Assembly: GCA_009760855.2 (NCBI GenBank)
Contig: WPIO01000064.1
Coordinates: forward strand, 2,125,501 to 2,189,500
Length of the DNA: 64,000 nucleotides
Source: Cristatella mucedo
Lineage: Eukaryota > Bryozoa > Phylactolaemata > Cristatellidae
Direction of reading: 5' to 3'
Below the pieces are notes generated by a model. It did not search any database and was not told the DNA's origin. It saw only the letters and a list, made by a program, of their open reading frames with translations. Position numbers and translations under genes: made by a program. Of the stretch, positions 42,993-64,000 are shown piece after piece; within the stretch, counting starts at the first letter, position 1; each line of letters opens with the position of its first letter.

Positions 42993-44083
42993 GCATATGC
43001 CTCCGAAAAATAGTAGAAGGGTGAGCCAAAAAGCGGCATTTAAATTCGACCTTCACTCTATCGCAAGTCCTGACAAGGAGGCTAATTTCGCCTACCCAGG
43101 TTTTTAGCAAGTAGAAATCACACCGTCAGAAAATTTAGCATGAAGATGAAAAGAAAAAACAGTGAAAAATGGAGCAGCGGAACGAGAGGAGAGACCGCAG
43201 CAGAGAGAGAGAGAGGGAGAGAGAGAGAGAGGGAGAGAGAGAGAGAGGGAGAGAGGGAGAGAGGGAACGAGTGTGTGCGTGTAACTGCGTGTGAGTGCGT
43301 GCGTGTGAGGGAGATCGACGGAGGATGGAGAAATAGATAGATGCATTGGAGAGATATTTAAAAGAACGGACAAGAATAAAGCAAAATAATAAAAAGGTGA
43401 AATACACATCATGCCGATCGTCCTGACCGCCTGGAGCTCTTTCAGACTTTCTAAAATAACTCAACCGGTCTGTCTTCTCTAAACGGCAACGTGCGAGCAG
43501 TATGGCGCCGCCGCAGCCGCCTTCCGCGAAGGTGAGCGTCGGCTGAAGCGGACGCTCCAACCCGATCCCGCAGCAGATGCTGCAGTGAGTGGAGCGCGCC
43601 TCCACCTCTCTACTGCGGTCTTTGGCTTGTCTCCGCTACTAAAGGCTGCGGATCGCGTGTTGGGCAGAACGTCGTTGCAGCCTCGGGTCGGTCGGTGTCG
43701 CGCGCTGCTTTTGGAACGCGAGCTCCCGACTCCTGCTGGCGTTCGTATCTCGCACATCTAGTGCCCCGTCGATCTTTGTGCGGACATTTTGCACGGCTGA
43801 CGTGCCGCGTCTCCGGCGCGAGGCGCCTCGGATGCGCGGCGGCGGCGGAGCTGACGCTCGGCTCTTTTCTCCAGGCGGCCACGCACCGCGAACGCCTTAC
43901 GCGTGGGTGCCCGCGGGTGACGACGACGACGACGACGACGATTACGCGGCCTCCGCCCTCGAGTCCAATTTACGTTACAAGCGCTACCAACCTCAGCACG
44001 CGAAGAAGAAGTGGGCCTCCTTTCTGCGCTTCGGCCGCGCGCCGGGCGGCCGCGATGTCCTGCAGGGCTACGGCTACGCATAG
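40111..44083 (+). CDS. Ms: Myosuppressin-like FLRFamide neuropeptide precursor (two coding exons)
   Basis: Join 40111-40399 and 43875-44083: 165 residues. Layout: a basic n-region and hydrophobic core [12 protein letters not shown] (about residues 19-29) as signal peptide; a poly-Ala stretch; RLC(73) and NFC(87), 13 residues apart; an acidic run of eight Asp; KR (132-133); KKK (140-142); WASFLRF-GR (143-151); and a 14-residue tail. Myosuppressin precursors of insects and crustaceans have this same order: signal peptide, two Cys about 14-15 apart, one peptide ending FLRF-Gly-basic near the C-terminus. Expected products are WASFLRFamide, or an extended form from Tyr134. The sequence before FLRF differs from the arthropod DVDHVFLRFamide, so a non-arthropod FLRFamide gene is equally possible. 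The exon pairing rests on phase and domain order, not on transcript data. Confidence 0.72.
40850..40902. repeat. GC-rich hairpin, perfect 22-bp stem
   Basis: Arms 40850-40871 and 40881-40902 are exact reverse complements with a 9-nt loop. Almost all G/C, so very stable. Confidence 0.92.
40985..41165 (+). mobile_element. LINE C-terminal fragment (CR1/L2-like)
   Basis: Reads [20 protein letters not shown] then [17 protein letters not shown], the LAPxYL ... VGDRAFxSYAP block found at the C-terminus of such reverse transcriptases. It differs from families A and B, so probably a third family. Confidence 0.7.
41215..41370 (-). mobile_element. SINE family 2, inverted
   Basis: Tail cctaacagaacttggtctct, inverted B-box gcggctcgagcccacgat, then aacaccttaaccgctgggct (inverted A-box). 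Confidence 0.78.
41585..41670 (-). mobile_element. LINE family A 3' tail, inverted
   Basis: AAT run, then gcgccctcggagaactcaat and ctaggcgctttacatttgct. Confidence 0.85.
41682..41845 (+). mobile_element. tRNA-derived SINE family 1
   Basis: A-box region aggtaaggcgtttgc, B-box ggctcgaatcc, body gggcgatcctttatcg, tail aaaagaggctgttaaatcag. Confidence 0.87.
42775..42989. repeat. CA and TA microsatellite cluster
   Basis: (CA)n at about 42775-42826, a short TA run at 42837-42851, and (TA)n at about 42920-42989 of roughly 35 units. Confidence 0.95.
43203..43267. repeat. GA-rich tract
   Basis: gagagagaggga-type repeats. Confidence 0.92.
43875..44083 (+). CDS. Ms: Neuropeptide precursor exon: FLRFamide peptide and stop
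   Basis: The acceptor is excellent (gctcttttctccag). Two bases GC complete the Gly codon begun by the first coding exon, then 68 residues and TAG at 44081-44083. Features: [10 protein letters not shown], eight Asp, [27 protein letters not shown], and tail [16 protein letters not shown] and KKK are prohormone convertase sites; Gly before Arg gives C-terminal amidation. No signal peptide is encoded here, so an upstream exon is required. Confidence 0.75.
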
Positions 44084-44288
44084 CGGCGCCGGGCGGCGGG
44101 GGCTACGCAGCCGCGACCGAGCCGCGGCCGGGCGATGCCGCCGCTGAGTGCGTCGCGGAGCGCGGATGCAGGCCGTACGCACCGGGCGTGCGCCGCCTGA
44201 AGCGCCAGCGTCGGCTGACTTCCCAAGCATTCGACGGCGTTCGACGGGCGCGCAAGCGTCGGTGGCGCAGAGGTGCGCCGCCTTGAGA

Positions 44289-44489
44289 ATGAGCGCCGCG
44301 CCGCCGCTGCTCGCGCTCTCCGCCGCGCTTTCGCTCATTCGAGCGACGTGCGCTCAGCCCACCTCTCAAAGCGTCGGCGGCCGGATGTGCTCGACGAGTT
44401 CGTGCCGCCGTCGCTCGCCAGCTGCCGCCGCGCGCGTCAGCGCCGTCGGTCGCCATAATATGAGTGCGATTGGAAACGAGCGGCTTTAG
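44289..44489 (+). CDS. Small open frame with a signal-peptide-like start (uncertain)
   Basis: Starts MSAAPPLLALSAALSLIRAT then CAQPTSQS, a good secretion signal with an A-x-A-like cleavage site, followed by a basic, low-information stretch ending at 44489. It lies 206 nt after the neuropeptide stop in a CpG island. It could be a first exon of an unseen gene or chance in Ala/Leu-rich coding of GC-rich DNA. No convincing donor was found. Confidence 0.2.
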   Translation: MSAAPPLLALSAALSLIRATCAQPTSQSVGGRMCSTSSCRRRSPAAAARVSAVGRHNMSAIGNERL

Positions 44490-44539
44490 TAAGCGGCTCT
44501 GAATTCGCGCCGAGTTTCTTGTCGCCTCCAGAGGAAAAA

Positions 44540-44705
44540 CGCACTGGCTGATTTAGCGGCCTCTTTTGCATAGCGACAGAAGAGCCTTTACGGCTGTCAC
44601 CGCCGCTTTCGGCGGCGATAAAGAATCGCCCACCGCAGGATTCGAACCCACGACCTCGGGACCGGGGTCGTGAAAAGCAACCGCAGTACCTAGTGCGAAA
44701 TCGCA
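44540..44705 (-). mobile_element. tRNA-derived SINE family 1, inverted
   Basis: + strand order: tttagcggcctcttttgcat, agagcctttacggctgtcac, gataaagaatcgcccaccgc, then ggattcgaacccacgacc (inverted B-box). Confidence 0.85.
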
Positions 44706-45364
44706 AAGGTACTCTCGTCCGCTATGTCAGCGGACGAGATAAAGAACCGGTGGACGCATGGCAGCTCTTGACGACGGCAAAACCCAGCGACTTCATTAAT
44801 GTGCTTTGACATACACCTAAAAACCTCTACGATCTTTTATCTCAATGAGCAATTTGGTTCCTCGCGTACTCGTCGTAATCACCTCTCGACACGATCAGCC
44901 CAGCATCTGCCGATACAGTGTGTTGCTACGATGCTCTGCGATGGCGAAACTTTGAAACCTGTCTTCAAAGTCTCGAATCTAATGAAAACCCATTTAGCGC
45001 GACTGTAAACGACGCGAACGTAATTGATGCAACAGTCTTAGTTTATTCGTGGAGCGGTTATCCCTGCCGCCGCAATGTTGGCACTGTCGTTACGCGATTT
45101 ACTCCCGCGATGCGCATCGACCGGCTACCGCGCTACCTCGAACTTTGGCCTCGAACAGCTGAGCTCTGGTATTATTGGTATTCGAGTGGCTGTCGCCCCA
45201 CGTATAACATTTGGTTATCGGCGCCGTGGCACGTTGATTTATCCACACACTTTTCGAAATGAGTGAGATCGCTTTGATCCTCTGGCAATCGTGAATTCCC
45301 AAACATTCGGTCTATCATCTCTTGCCTTTGATTCACTGACATCCTACTTCATCGGCTAAATATG

Positions 45365-45500
45365 GCTAATAATAATAATAATAATACACTTGATATAGCG
45401 CCCCCCCAGAGAACTCCATCTCTTTCTAGGCACTTTACATTTTCGCAGAGGAAGCACGATCGAATGGTTAGTATTAGCATCCGCGGATGCAATTATTAGC
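45365..45500 (-). mobile_element. LINE family A 3' tail, inverted
   Basis: AAT run, gcgcccccccagagaactcc, ctttctaggcactttacatt, gcacgatcgaatggttagta. Confidence 0.82.
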
Positions 45501-45554
45501 ATGCAGTATACGTGACTGGACATGATGCCGCGTGAACGTTTCGCATTATTGAAG

Positions 45555-45820
45555 AATGGCGAAACGACAACTACTCTCCTACTGCCGACTATGGCACGTC
45601 CTTTTCAGCGGTCCTGAGCTGCTACTTCTATGCTACTCACTACCTCAACTGCTCTCCTGACTCTGCTATGCTTCCCACTTTTTCTTTGTTACGTGAGACA
45701 ATGTTGGCAACCGAATGCGTACCGAAAGCTGCTTAGGCTGTGAGTGCGCTATACAAAACTCCTGCGTAACACCCACATAGTCTTTATGACTCGGTGGAGT
45801 TACAGACGGAGATACATTAC
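45555..45820 (+). mobile_element. LINE family B 3' end
   Basis: Matches the region 8220-8490: cgacaactactctcctactg, gctactcactacctcaactg, then the tail gtgcgctatacaaaactcct and acacccacatagtctttatg. Confidence 0.85.
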
Positions 45821-48800
45821 AATGGCGGGCGCTGAGTCGTCGGAGCAAATGACCGAGGCTCTTGTGCGCCAGTTGTGGGAAGCAACAGCCACAAGTACTG
45901 AGCAACATTTTGAGAAAGCCTCCTTCCAGTCATCATGCGCATGTAGCGGGCCAAGAAATACGGGCTGATTTCCCTTTGGGTGGTGCTGTTTATATGGAGT
46001 AAGTGTGACGAAGGCATCCCTACCGACATACGTTGTTTCAACATATGTCGACGGGTTTGACCTTGACAGCAGGATGTTCGAACGCATTATATAATTTGCC
46101 ACTGCAAAAGAGAGCCCTCACCCCGCATCTTGGTCAGAACTGCTGGCCCACTTGGTGGCAGATTCCGCGAAGCAGCCAACCGTGTCAGCGTCTGTATGCA
46201 GCTTTGTCGTGACCGGAGGAGCGACCGATTGTTATCGTTCGCCGACGACGGCGCTGAGAGCGGGGATTCGCTTCAGTTCCGGCCACCGTCCTATGCTATA
46301 ACCCTATGCTGCTCGCTGTCTGCACCGCAGCCATTGCGCTACCACCGCGTAACACCCACTGACCTTCGAGCCTGCATCGCGAGAGCTCTGTGAAGTGCTT
46401 GGTCGAGACGGTAGACTTTTGCGTCCGTCGAAAGCGCGGTAGAAAGCCTAGAGCTCTATTCAGCTCCACTGTTGGGGGGGTCACCGTATCCTGCTTATTA
46501 CATGGCTTCGGATTGTATGCTACCTTGGCCATAGATTATCGCATAGTTTGTTCCTAGCCGTTGTAATTCAGGGACCTCGATTAATGAATATCAGCTACAA
46601 TCCGGCTGACGTATCGCGCCACCCTTTCAACGTTGATTTATCCTACAGACCACGAATGCCAATTTTACTTTGAGCCGTCCAGTTTCCTTTATTTTACTGT
46701 ATGAAGAGCAGCACACACAGAGAGATTCTGATTATGACGCTCTTTGGAATCCTATACTTTGCTCCACGTCATTAACGCTAGCGAGCGACTGCTTTTTCTT
46801 CTATCTTCCCTCGAACTTCTAGGGCCGTGCGGCGCTAAAGTTTTACTTGGCTATTCATGCCGTTTAATTCGGTCAGCTAGGGAATATCTGAAATGCTAAG
46901 CCCTGAAAAGCTATAACATAAAACAGCAATAAAGTTGAACCCCTTGACAATTTATCGCAATAGCTACGATTAATAAAGTGCATAGAATAATCCTATTACC
47001 AAAAAACAGTGAGTTATGTTGATGTCATTATACAGGCTTAGACATCAAAGAAAAATTCCTGTCACATGACATATTACTACGTTGACAAATTGTGCCACTT
47101 GGCGGCGATATTTCAATCGTAACCAGTTTCTCCAAAAATGGCATACACGAATTCGCCCGTTAATTTAATTGGAAAACAGCACGGTATCGTTATAGTGCTA
47201 ACTCTCTTGCGAATACAATTTATTCGACGTGATGCCGTTCCATCCACGAACACGTGTACACACAAAAGAGACTACGATGGCAGAAATTCTCGTATAGAAA
47301 GTATCTGTCACCGGCACCAGGTATTGCACGCAGGACACGAGGAAACTCGGTACTCACCACAATAAAAAGCGTAGAAGGAAATCCGGTAGTTACTCCGGTT
47401 CTTTGCTCAGGCGCAGCGTGCAGATGATCAGTCGCTTCTTATCAGCGTGGATTATCAGCGCGGGTGACGTAAGGGATTTCATCAACGCGGAGCCTCATTT
47501 GAGAAGACGTTTTCTTACAACCAATACACGAAGCTTTGTGATTGCTGCATCTATCTGAGGATACTGCTTTTCGATGAATACGAATTCCAGACGGTTGTTA
47601 GCTCTTGCAGCGCACTGCTGTACGTAGTAGGTAACGCTGGTCAGCTGAGAAAAAACGCTGGTACGCGCATTGCATCGCGCCGCGGAGAATTACCTAGGAA
47701 TGAGAAACATCACCAGGTTCAAGGTTAGTGTCGCACATAGTTCAGGGGACAACGCACGAGGGGCGAGCTCGCCGGGCGAGGTCAGGAGCTGGATATGCCT
47801 GTGGGCATGCGGAAGACCCCGATACCCACAGCGATCCAGGCCACACCGCGATGGCGTGCAAGCTCTCGCGGGCTCGCATGGCAGAGAACGCACCTTCTCA
47901 TCCAGACGACCTTCTCTTATTACCACCACCCGCCCGGTAATTTATTACGCTCGTGGCGCCGGAGGCGAGCGAATGCGCAGGGTCATGTGAGCTGCGTCAC
48001 GTGACCCTGCGCGAGCCTCCAGGAAACCCGATCGAGAGAGGAGCCTTAATTTACTAGCGGCGTCGTCTGCAGCGGACGATTGCAATCGGAGCTCAGCGGC
48101 GCACATTCCTGTCGTTGCAAGTAAGTGCGTCGCAGTTCGAAAGTGCCCGACTGCCAGCAGGACCTACATCTAGGGAGGGACCGTTTGAGCGATTACGAGA
48201 ATTCGCAGTTTCATTGAGCAGCATAAAAAACGACTCGCAACGCCGCGGTCTATCGTATGGAACTCAAGCCGAAGCTTATCGTCCAGCTTATCGTGGAAAC
48301 AGTAAAGGGATCGCCGATTGTGAGCGCCAGGCCAGTGGCTGGGCCGGGCTACTCAAGACCATTGGGAGGGGGAGGGGCTCGCGCAAATTCTGCGGACCGG
48401 AACCGGATTCTGGCTGAAAGCGCCGGACGTCGACGCATAAAAGAATGAATCTAAACCGCAGCCGCTTCGAGCCGCTCGTTTTGGAAATGGCAGGTAGATC
48501 GCAGTTCAAAAGTGCCGCAACGCTGCAACGGCCTCGGTCGAGGCCGTTCGAGGCCGTTTTCGTGGGATTGAACAGGCTGTCAAACATTCTGAGAAATCCG
48601 GAAAGACTGCTGCCTGTAATGTGGAGCCAAAAGCGCGGCTTCTTGCGGAGGATTTATTTTTTGCAATCGGTAGGCGGACCGCAAAGGGAAAGATACGAGC
48701 CACTCGCCGGGTCGAACCGTCGGAGGTCACTCATGTGAGATTGCACATGCTCAGCTGCAGCGCATTTCGCGAGCGAACCCGAATTGCGATTCTCTATAAT

Positions 48801-49449
48801 TTACATATATAATATATTCTCTATTATATTGAATCGAGACCTCAGCCTCGCGCAGCAGCTTATCTTGGAAACGGCACGTGTGTCCACGCGGATCGTAGCA
48901 GATCCATCGGGTGACTTACGGACGCCGTTTTTTGTTTGTTTTGTGCCCCTGCATTCAAAGTTAGCAGATTATTTTGCATTCATAGTTACTGTTTACTTGA
49001 AAGTTATAAAAGAGTAAAAATTAAAATTGAAATATTTTTCACGCTATTTAATTTTTCACTCGAAGAGGAACGCGGAGCACTTTGCGGCTCGTGAAAGCTT
49101 CGATCGACGTAGCGAAATCAAGCTCGGCGTAATATGTAGTTCATGTTCGATAGATATCGTTGAAAGTCCGCACAGCCTCTACTGAGCCATAGTTGAGCGT
49201 AAATAGAATTCGATGAGCTCCGATTTGGAGAAATTTCGCTCTCCGCTTACAAGGCGGATAAGCTTACAAAAGAGGATTCGCAAAGCGACCGTCGCACTCG
49301 GGAAAAATATCTGCGAAGCCGGATAGCAGAATATAATCCACCGCATCTCACCGCATTCTCCGTCACTCGGGCGAGAGTAAATGAGAAAGCGATTGAAGCT
49401 TTTCTGTCAGCTCCGTCCTCTCGATATGGCAGCTTTGCCTTCGGCATGT

Positions 49450-50060
49450 ACTTTTACTGCAATTGACGGACGCAACTGCACAACAGCGTTCCAGTAGCCA
49501 CTGATGTTCCCAGGTGTTCCAGAGAAGGAATGTTGTAAAGGAAAGCGATCGTGTCACCAAGCATGCTCACCGTGGTAAAGCGTTCACCAAGGGTGACTGG
49601 GGCGACGTCGACTTTGCGAAGGAACTGCGTTTTAAATTCGTGCAAATAATCGGCGAGAGGGTCGTCGGTGCTCGTCGTATTCAAACTGGCGTGGCGCACG
49701 CGGGTACCTTATCTCTGGCTTCTCAGCTGGTCTCAGTCTCTAGTTGTTCGCATAAGTTTTCTGTCGCGTCGACTGCTGACAAGAAGAAAGTGTCACTTTT
49801 GTGATAGCTGCGTAGCAAGCACTGTCTAGATCTGACGAGCAAGTGGACAGCGTCAATTTGTATGTTTTGTTCCTGGAGTATCGTGCTGACCCTATATATA
49901 TATATCGACTAGCTGATCGTGCCATATTTTGAAACACACTGGGAAGCGGAAAGAAGCAATCATCTTCTGCTAACACGTTCACCTCAGAGTGAAGCGCTTT
50001 CAAATCATTGTCTTTTGAAACATCGAGTATGCCTAACAGCACCGCGCGGGCGTCCTTGGT
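49450..50060 (-). pseudogene. Degenerate hAT-like transposase fragment
   Basis: Minus-strand frames read GILDVSKDNDLKALHSEVNV, then STCSSDLDSACYAAITKVTL and CQQSTRQKTY, then PEIRYPRAPRQFEYDEHRRP and DDPLADYLHEFKTQFLRKVD. The order (DLxxAxxxIxxT, a basic PRxPRxF stretch, YxxxFxxxL) resembles the middle of ZMYM1/TTF-type hAT transposases. Frames change between blocks and no catalytic motif is seen. Confidence 0.45.
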
Positions 50061-50264
50061 TTATAATTGAAGGGCTTTTGCACTTGAAATAATTTGGCTT
50101 TCCCAGCAAGTTCATGTGGATATTTTACAGTAATGGAGTAGAATTATTTCAAAGCGTTACATCTAGAAGGAGTTGATACAGCACAAAATGATTACACTCG
50201 CTGTAAGTAACCAAAGAAATGGCAGTTACCGAAGAGTCTGCAGCATCGCAGGCAACAAGGTCAA

Positions 50265-50313
50265 TTGATCTACCACTTTGATTTGATCTACCACTTTGAT
50301 TTGATCTACCACT
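50265..50313. repeat. Short tandem repeat, 18-bp unit, nearly three copies
   Basis: Unit tttgatttgatctaccac, just upstream of a LINE A tail. Confidence 0.85.
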
Positions 50314-50317
50314 AACC

Positions 50318-50410
50318 ATTCGATATCGCTTCCTTTGCAAGAAATGTAAAGTGCCAAGAAAGAGATTTGACTTTTTTGAGGGCGCTTTATCAAATGTATT
50401 ATTTTTTTTA
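50318..50410 (+). mobile_element. LINE family A 3' tail
   Basis: cattcgatatcgcttccttt, aatgtaaagtgccaagaaag, gggcgctttatcaaatgtat, T/A-rich end. Confidence 0.8.
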
Positions 50411-51599
50411 TTGATGCAACGAAAATAGAATGCTCGCGCGTCCATCTTTAGAAGTCGTGCTTGAGCAATGGAATATTTGACCTTCATGTTGCATCCATTA
50501 TCATAAGCTTGGCCTCTGCAATCCGTCAAGCTCAGCGAGAACTGAGCAAGCTTCTGTAAGAGTGACTCAGAATCCCCGCTCGATTTGTGTCAGCCACTTT
50601 CAGAAACACCACACAGTACTCTTTAATCGATATTTAAACTATACAACTCCTTTTTGAAGTTCCACGAAATCAAGGATCGTGATCACTTGCTCGTGGTGGC
50701 TGACCTCTGATGTGCCTTCCCGTATAATACTATTTTATTTAGCGTCCTTCGCGCGACCTGTAATCGCTTCCACAATGCGACCAGAAAAGACTCATCGGTT
50801 CATCTTGAATTGCAGGCCTCGGATAATGGGCCACCGTTTCTCCATTCTGAATGCGCGGTAATTTTTCGACCACGATGGGACCGAACTTTGGAAGTGGATG
50901 AACATCACCAAGAAAATAATTTCCGTTTCCATGAACATGGAGCCTATCGGAATTACCACGCAAGGCCACATTCCTCTCAGCTAAAAACAGCACAATTGCT
51001 GCTATGCATTCTATCGTGGCTCGGTAACGAGCCCTGTCTTGGATCTTTGGACGGGCTGAGAGAGGGAAGGGGTGTCGGACCCGACCGTTTCGCCATTGCC
51101 GAGCGGGCGCGTGCGAGAAAGCTCGCGAAAGAGCAGAACGAGCAACGGCTGCGCCGAAATAAAGACGCGCACGCTCCGGCACGTTTCTTCTGCCGGATGC
51201 CGGGTCAGTTGACAGATCCGGTCGCTTGACTTTCGCTGGCGTCGGTCCGGCAGCGACTGACGGACGCGTAGCTGAACGAGCAGCAGCGCCTCCCAGCGCG
51301 TCGCAGCAGTAGCAGCAGCCGGACTCGGTAGGCGACGTCCGGCTGCAGCGCCGGGATGTGCTAAGTAAGCATTGACCGCGAGCTCGCAAGCCTAATCGTA
51401 CCGGTGGGGCAGGGCGGGTAAGGAGGACCTCCCTAGGACCTTTCCCGAAGATGCTCGCCGGCTGCGGGGGGGGGGGGGGGGGTGAGGAGTAAGAACCCGA
51501 AACGTCCCACTTCGGCCGTCCGCTCATTGGCTACCTCGGGCTAGGCCAACGTCACATCCGGCTTGGCCGCGTCTCGATTACGCACGCCCCTGTTGGCGA

Positions 51600-52558
51600 G
51601 TGAGCGAGTGTGCGAAGTCACTCACGCACGCTGGATATTCGTCATTCGCGCTCGACGTTCGCACAACGCGGCGAGAGAGAGAGAGAGGGAGAGAGGGAGA
51701 AAGAGAGGGAGAGAGCTGAGATCTATTGCGTGCCTGCAAGCCGGCTGAGGAGGGGGCGGGGCGGAGCGTGCGCGGGCCCGGTTTTTCGCGCCGGCGATTG
51801 GTCGGTTGCTTCCGCGCCAAGCTTCGCGGAGTTGGGCCGCCTCTTGACCCTGCCGCTCCTCGCGTTTCCATGCCTCCGGATGAACTATGAGGTCGACATC
51901 CGCTGGGTTCTCACAGCATTACCAGCAGATACGATCGATCTAGACAAGTGCGCTGCCTCCAAGACACGTAGCTTCTTCAGCTCTTTCCGCGGCAGCGGCG
52001 GCTGTCGCTGCTGCTGTACGATTTCCATTATTGCGTTCAGTTTGCCCAGCCATTTTGTGTGAGGTAGCGTCCGACGCATTTTCCTAGGCGCCCTACGCTT
52101 ATGCACGCACGCACTCGCGCTCTTGAGCGCGCACACGGACGCGCGCGCGCGCGCACACGCGCGAAGGCGCGGCGCAGTTTGGCTGACCGCGAGAAGCCGC
52201 AGGCCACTGGGCGGATCGCGCGCTGGCGGTCCGCCGCCGCCGCTTCCTACCGCCTCCCGCCGAAACCTCGCCGGTCCACAATGCGCAGCGAAATCGCAAA
52301 AGAAACCTCCCTCCCACTCGTCTATTTTTGCGGCGCAGTGACGGCTACATCCGGTCCACGCAGCACAATCGCCGCGCGCGCGCGCCGCGCCCTGGCTTGT
52401 CGACGTCATTCGTGTAATCGGCGGCGCCGACTCACCGTTTCCGGCGGCGCATTGGCTCGTGTGCCGGAGGCAAGTAGTACCTCTGGAGGGAGCTGGTGCG
52501 GCGAGCAGTACTTGGGACGCCGCCGTAGGATACCCGTCGGGAATTTCACCGCTGGAGG
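51600..52558 (+). promoter_or_regulatory. Sdc: CpG-rich probable syndecan promoter and 5'UTR
   Basis: High CpG density without an obvious TATA element; a GC-box-like ggggcggggcggag lies at about 51753-51766 and a GA tract at 51670-51720. The start codon is at 52559. The transcription start cannot be fixed from sequence. Confidence 0.4.
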
Positions 52559-63093
<10,535 letters not shown>

Positions 63094-64000
63094 TCGCCGC
63101 TGCTGCCGCCGCACAGCGTGGCCCGACGACGACGACAACTGCGCTTCATTTTAACCGGCAGCCTGGCGGCAGTGGCCTTTGGTGTAGGGCACGGTACTCA
63201 CGCTGCCACGGGCCGCCGTCGTCGACTCACCGGCCGCTGCGGTCCCGGCAGCAGGATGGCAGCCCGGGGCGGGAGACCTATGCAAGGACGGCGCTCGCGC
63301 ACGCAGAGGCCGGCTTGCTGCTGCTGCTGCCGCCGTGGCCTCTGCTCGAGCGGTCGGCACCCCTTGGTGCCTCGACCGACCGAGCCGGGCTGTGGTGTGG
63401 CGGCTTCCATCTCGCATGGCCGAAGCAGCGGCGCTGCTGCTGCTGCGACGCCGGCCGGCTACTGATCCCCGGGTACTGTGAGCCTGTGAGCACCGCCTCG
63501 TGGGCGATGCGGCGCTCAGACGATTCCTTCGCACTGGTCCCCTCTCGCCTCCTCAGCTAAGCAGCGATAGTGGCCGCTGCCGATCGAAGGATCGCGCATC
63601 TCGGCAGCGGCCGCCACCGCTGCTGCCTTTTTGCAGCCGCGTGACGAGTTCTTTGCGTAGCACCTGCCGAAGATCTGCGCGCCCGCCACCCGCCGTCGGG
63701 CGTCGTCGGTACCTGCGCAGCAGAGGCTGTCGTGCTTTGGCCGCAGTAGAGCAGCTCGATTCCAGAAATAGTCAAGCGTGCGCCCGTAAAAAGCAGGTCG
63801 TAAGGTGACGTAAGCTCGCTTGTCGTCGCCACCACCGCACTGGTACACAAGCATGCTCGTCGTTTTCATGTAGCAGCTGCATGTCTGGCATTCCTGATGT
63901 TGTGTTTACTTGTGTACTGTCGCTGCGCTATTTATATACTTATGTATGCATCCATACACCGTGCTGAGCTGGCCTGCCGCAGACGCCTTATTTTAGAGAG
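63094..64000 (+). other. Sdc: Syndecan 3'UTR, continuing past the window
   Basis: GC-rich with GCC/CTG-type repeats; no AATAAA before the window end, so the transcript probably runs on. Open frames here are compositional. Confidence 0.55.

Larger units (their letters stand above)
40400..43874. other. Ms: Intron of the neuropeptide gene
   Basis: Bounded by gtcagt and ctcttttctccag. It holds a strong hairpin (40850-40902), a LINE C-terminal fragment (40985-41160), an inverted SINE family 2 (41215-41370), an inverted LINE A tail (41585-41670), SINE family 1 (41682-41845), CA and TA runs (42775-42989) and a GA tract (43203-43267). Confidence 0.65.
44084..52558. other. Intergenic region between neuropeptide and syndecan genes
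   Basis: Contains a signal-peptide-like open frame (44289), SINE family 1 inverted (44540-44705), a LINE A tail inverted (45365-45500), a LINE B 3' end (45555-45820), an imperfect inverted repeat (47960-48019), a hAT remnant (49.45-50.06 kb), a short tandem repeat (50265-50313), a LINE A tail (50318-50410) and a CpG-rich block from about 51 kb that probably carries the syndecan promoter. 45830-47950 and 48020-49450 show nothing I can name. The first AATAAA after the neuropeptide stop is near 46927. Confidence 0.55.

Noticed and set aside
50739-51527. 262-codon minus-strand frame
   Set aside because: Runs across CpG-rich sequence and a poly-G run, with Arg/Pro/Ser composition expected of GC-rich DNA and no motif.

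Overview
This is eukaryotic genomic DNA from a repeat-rich animal. Genes have short exons with GT-AG introns, and there are CR1/L2-like LINE fragments, tRNA-derived SINEs, hAT remnants and very many di-, tetra- and decanucleotide repeats. The gene content (a GRK4/5/6-type kinase, a myosuppressin-like neuropeptide precursor and a syndecan) points to a bilaterian, most likely a marine protostome. The neuropeptide family argues for protostomes, but the species cannot be named from the sequence. No prokaryotic, organellar, CRISPR or rRNA feature is visible.

Three protein genes can be rebuilt from exon homology plus splice phase, all on the + strand. (1) About 1-24.7 kb holds the 3' part of a G-protein-coupled receptor kinase of the GRK4/5/6 subfamily: nine exons from the middle of the kinase domain to a stop at 23228-23230, with a poly(A) signal at 24673. 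Its 5' exons lie left of the window. (2) 39.6-44.1 kb holds a two-coding-exon neuropeptide precursor: signal peptide, Cys pair, then one FLRF-Gly-Arg near the C-terminus, which is the layout of myosuppressin. A TATA box, an initiator and a 5'UTR intron precede it. (3) 52.5-63.1 kb holds a seven-exon syndecan: signal peptide, SGxG glycosaminoglycan sites, Thr/Ala-rich stalk, transmembrane helix, C1/V/C2 cytoplasmic tail ending EFYA. One phase 1-1 exon adds a thyroglobulin type-1-like Cys cluster, which I do not know from other syndecans.

Between the genes, 24.7-39.6 kb and 44.1-52.5 kb are mostly transposon remnants (a ZMYM1-like hAT element broken by a LINE tail, a second hAT remnant, LINE and SINE copies), perfect palindromes, a 10-bp minisatellite and CpG-rich stretches. 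Introns carry further repeats: an animal repeat-protein remnant (about 15.6-17.4 kb), a hAT-type MITE (11.8-12.1 kb), a 0.75-kb compound microsatellite (60.1-60.8 kb) and a pair of adjacent palindromes (58.0 kb).

The three genes have no obvious joint pathway. The kinase desensitises GPCRs, the peptide is expected to act through a GPCR, and syndecan is a cell-surface proteoglycan. Their adjacency is recorded as an observation only.
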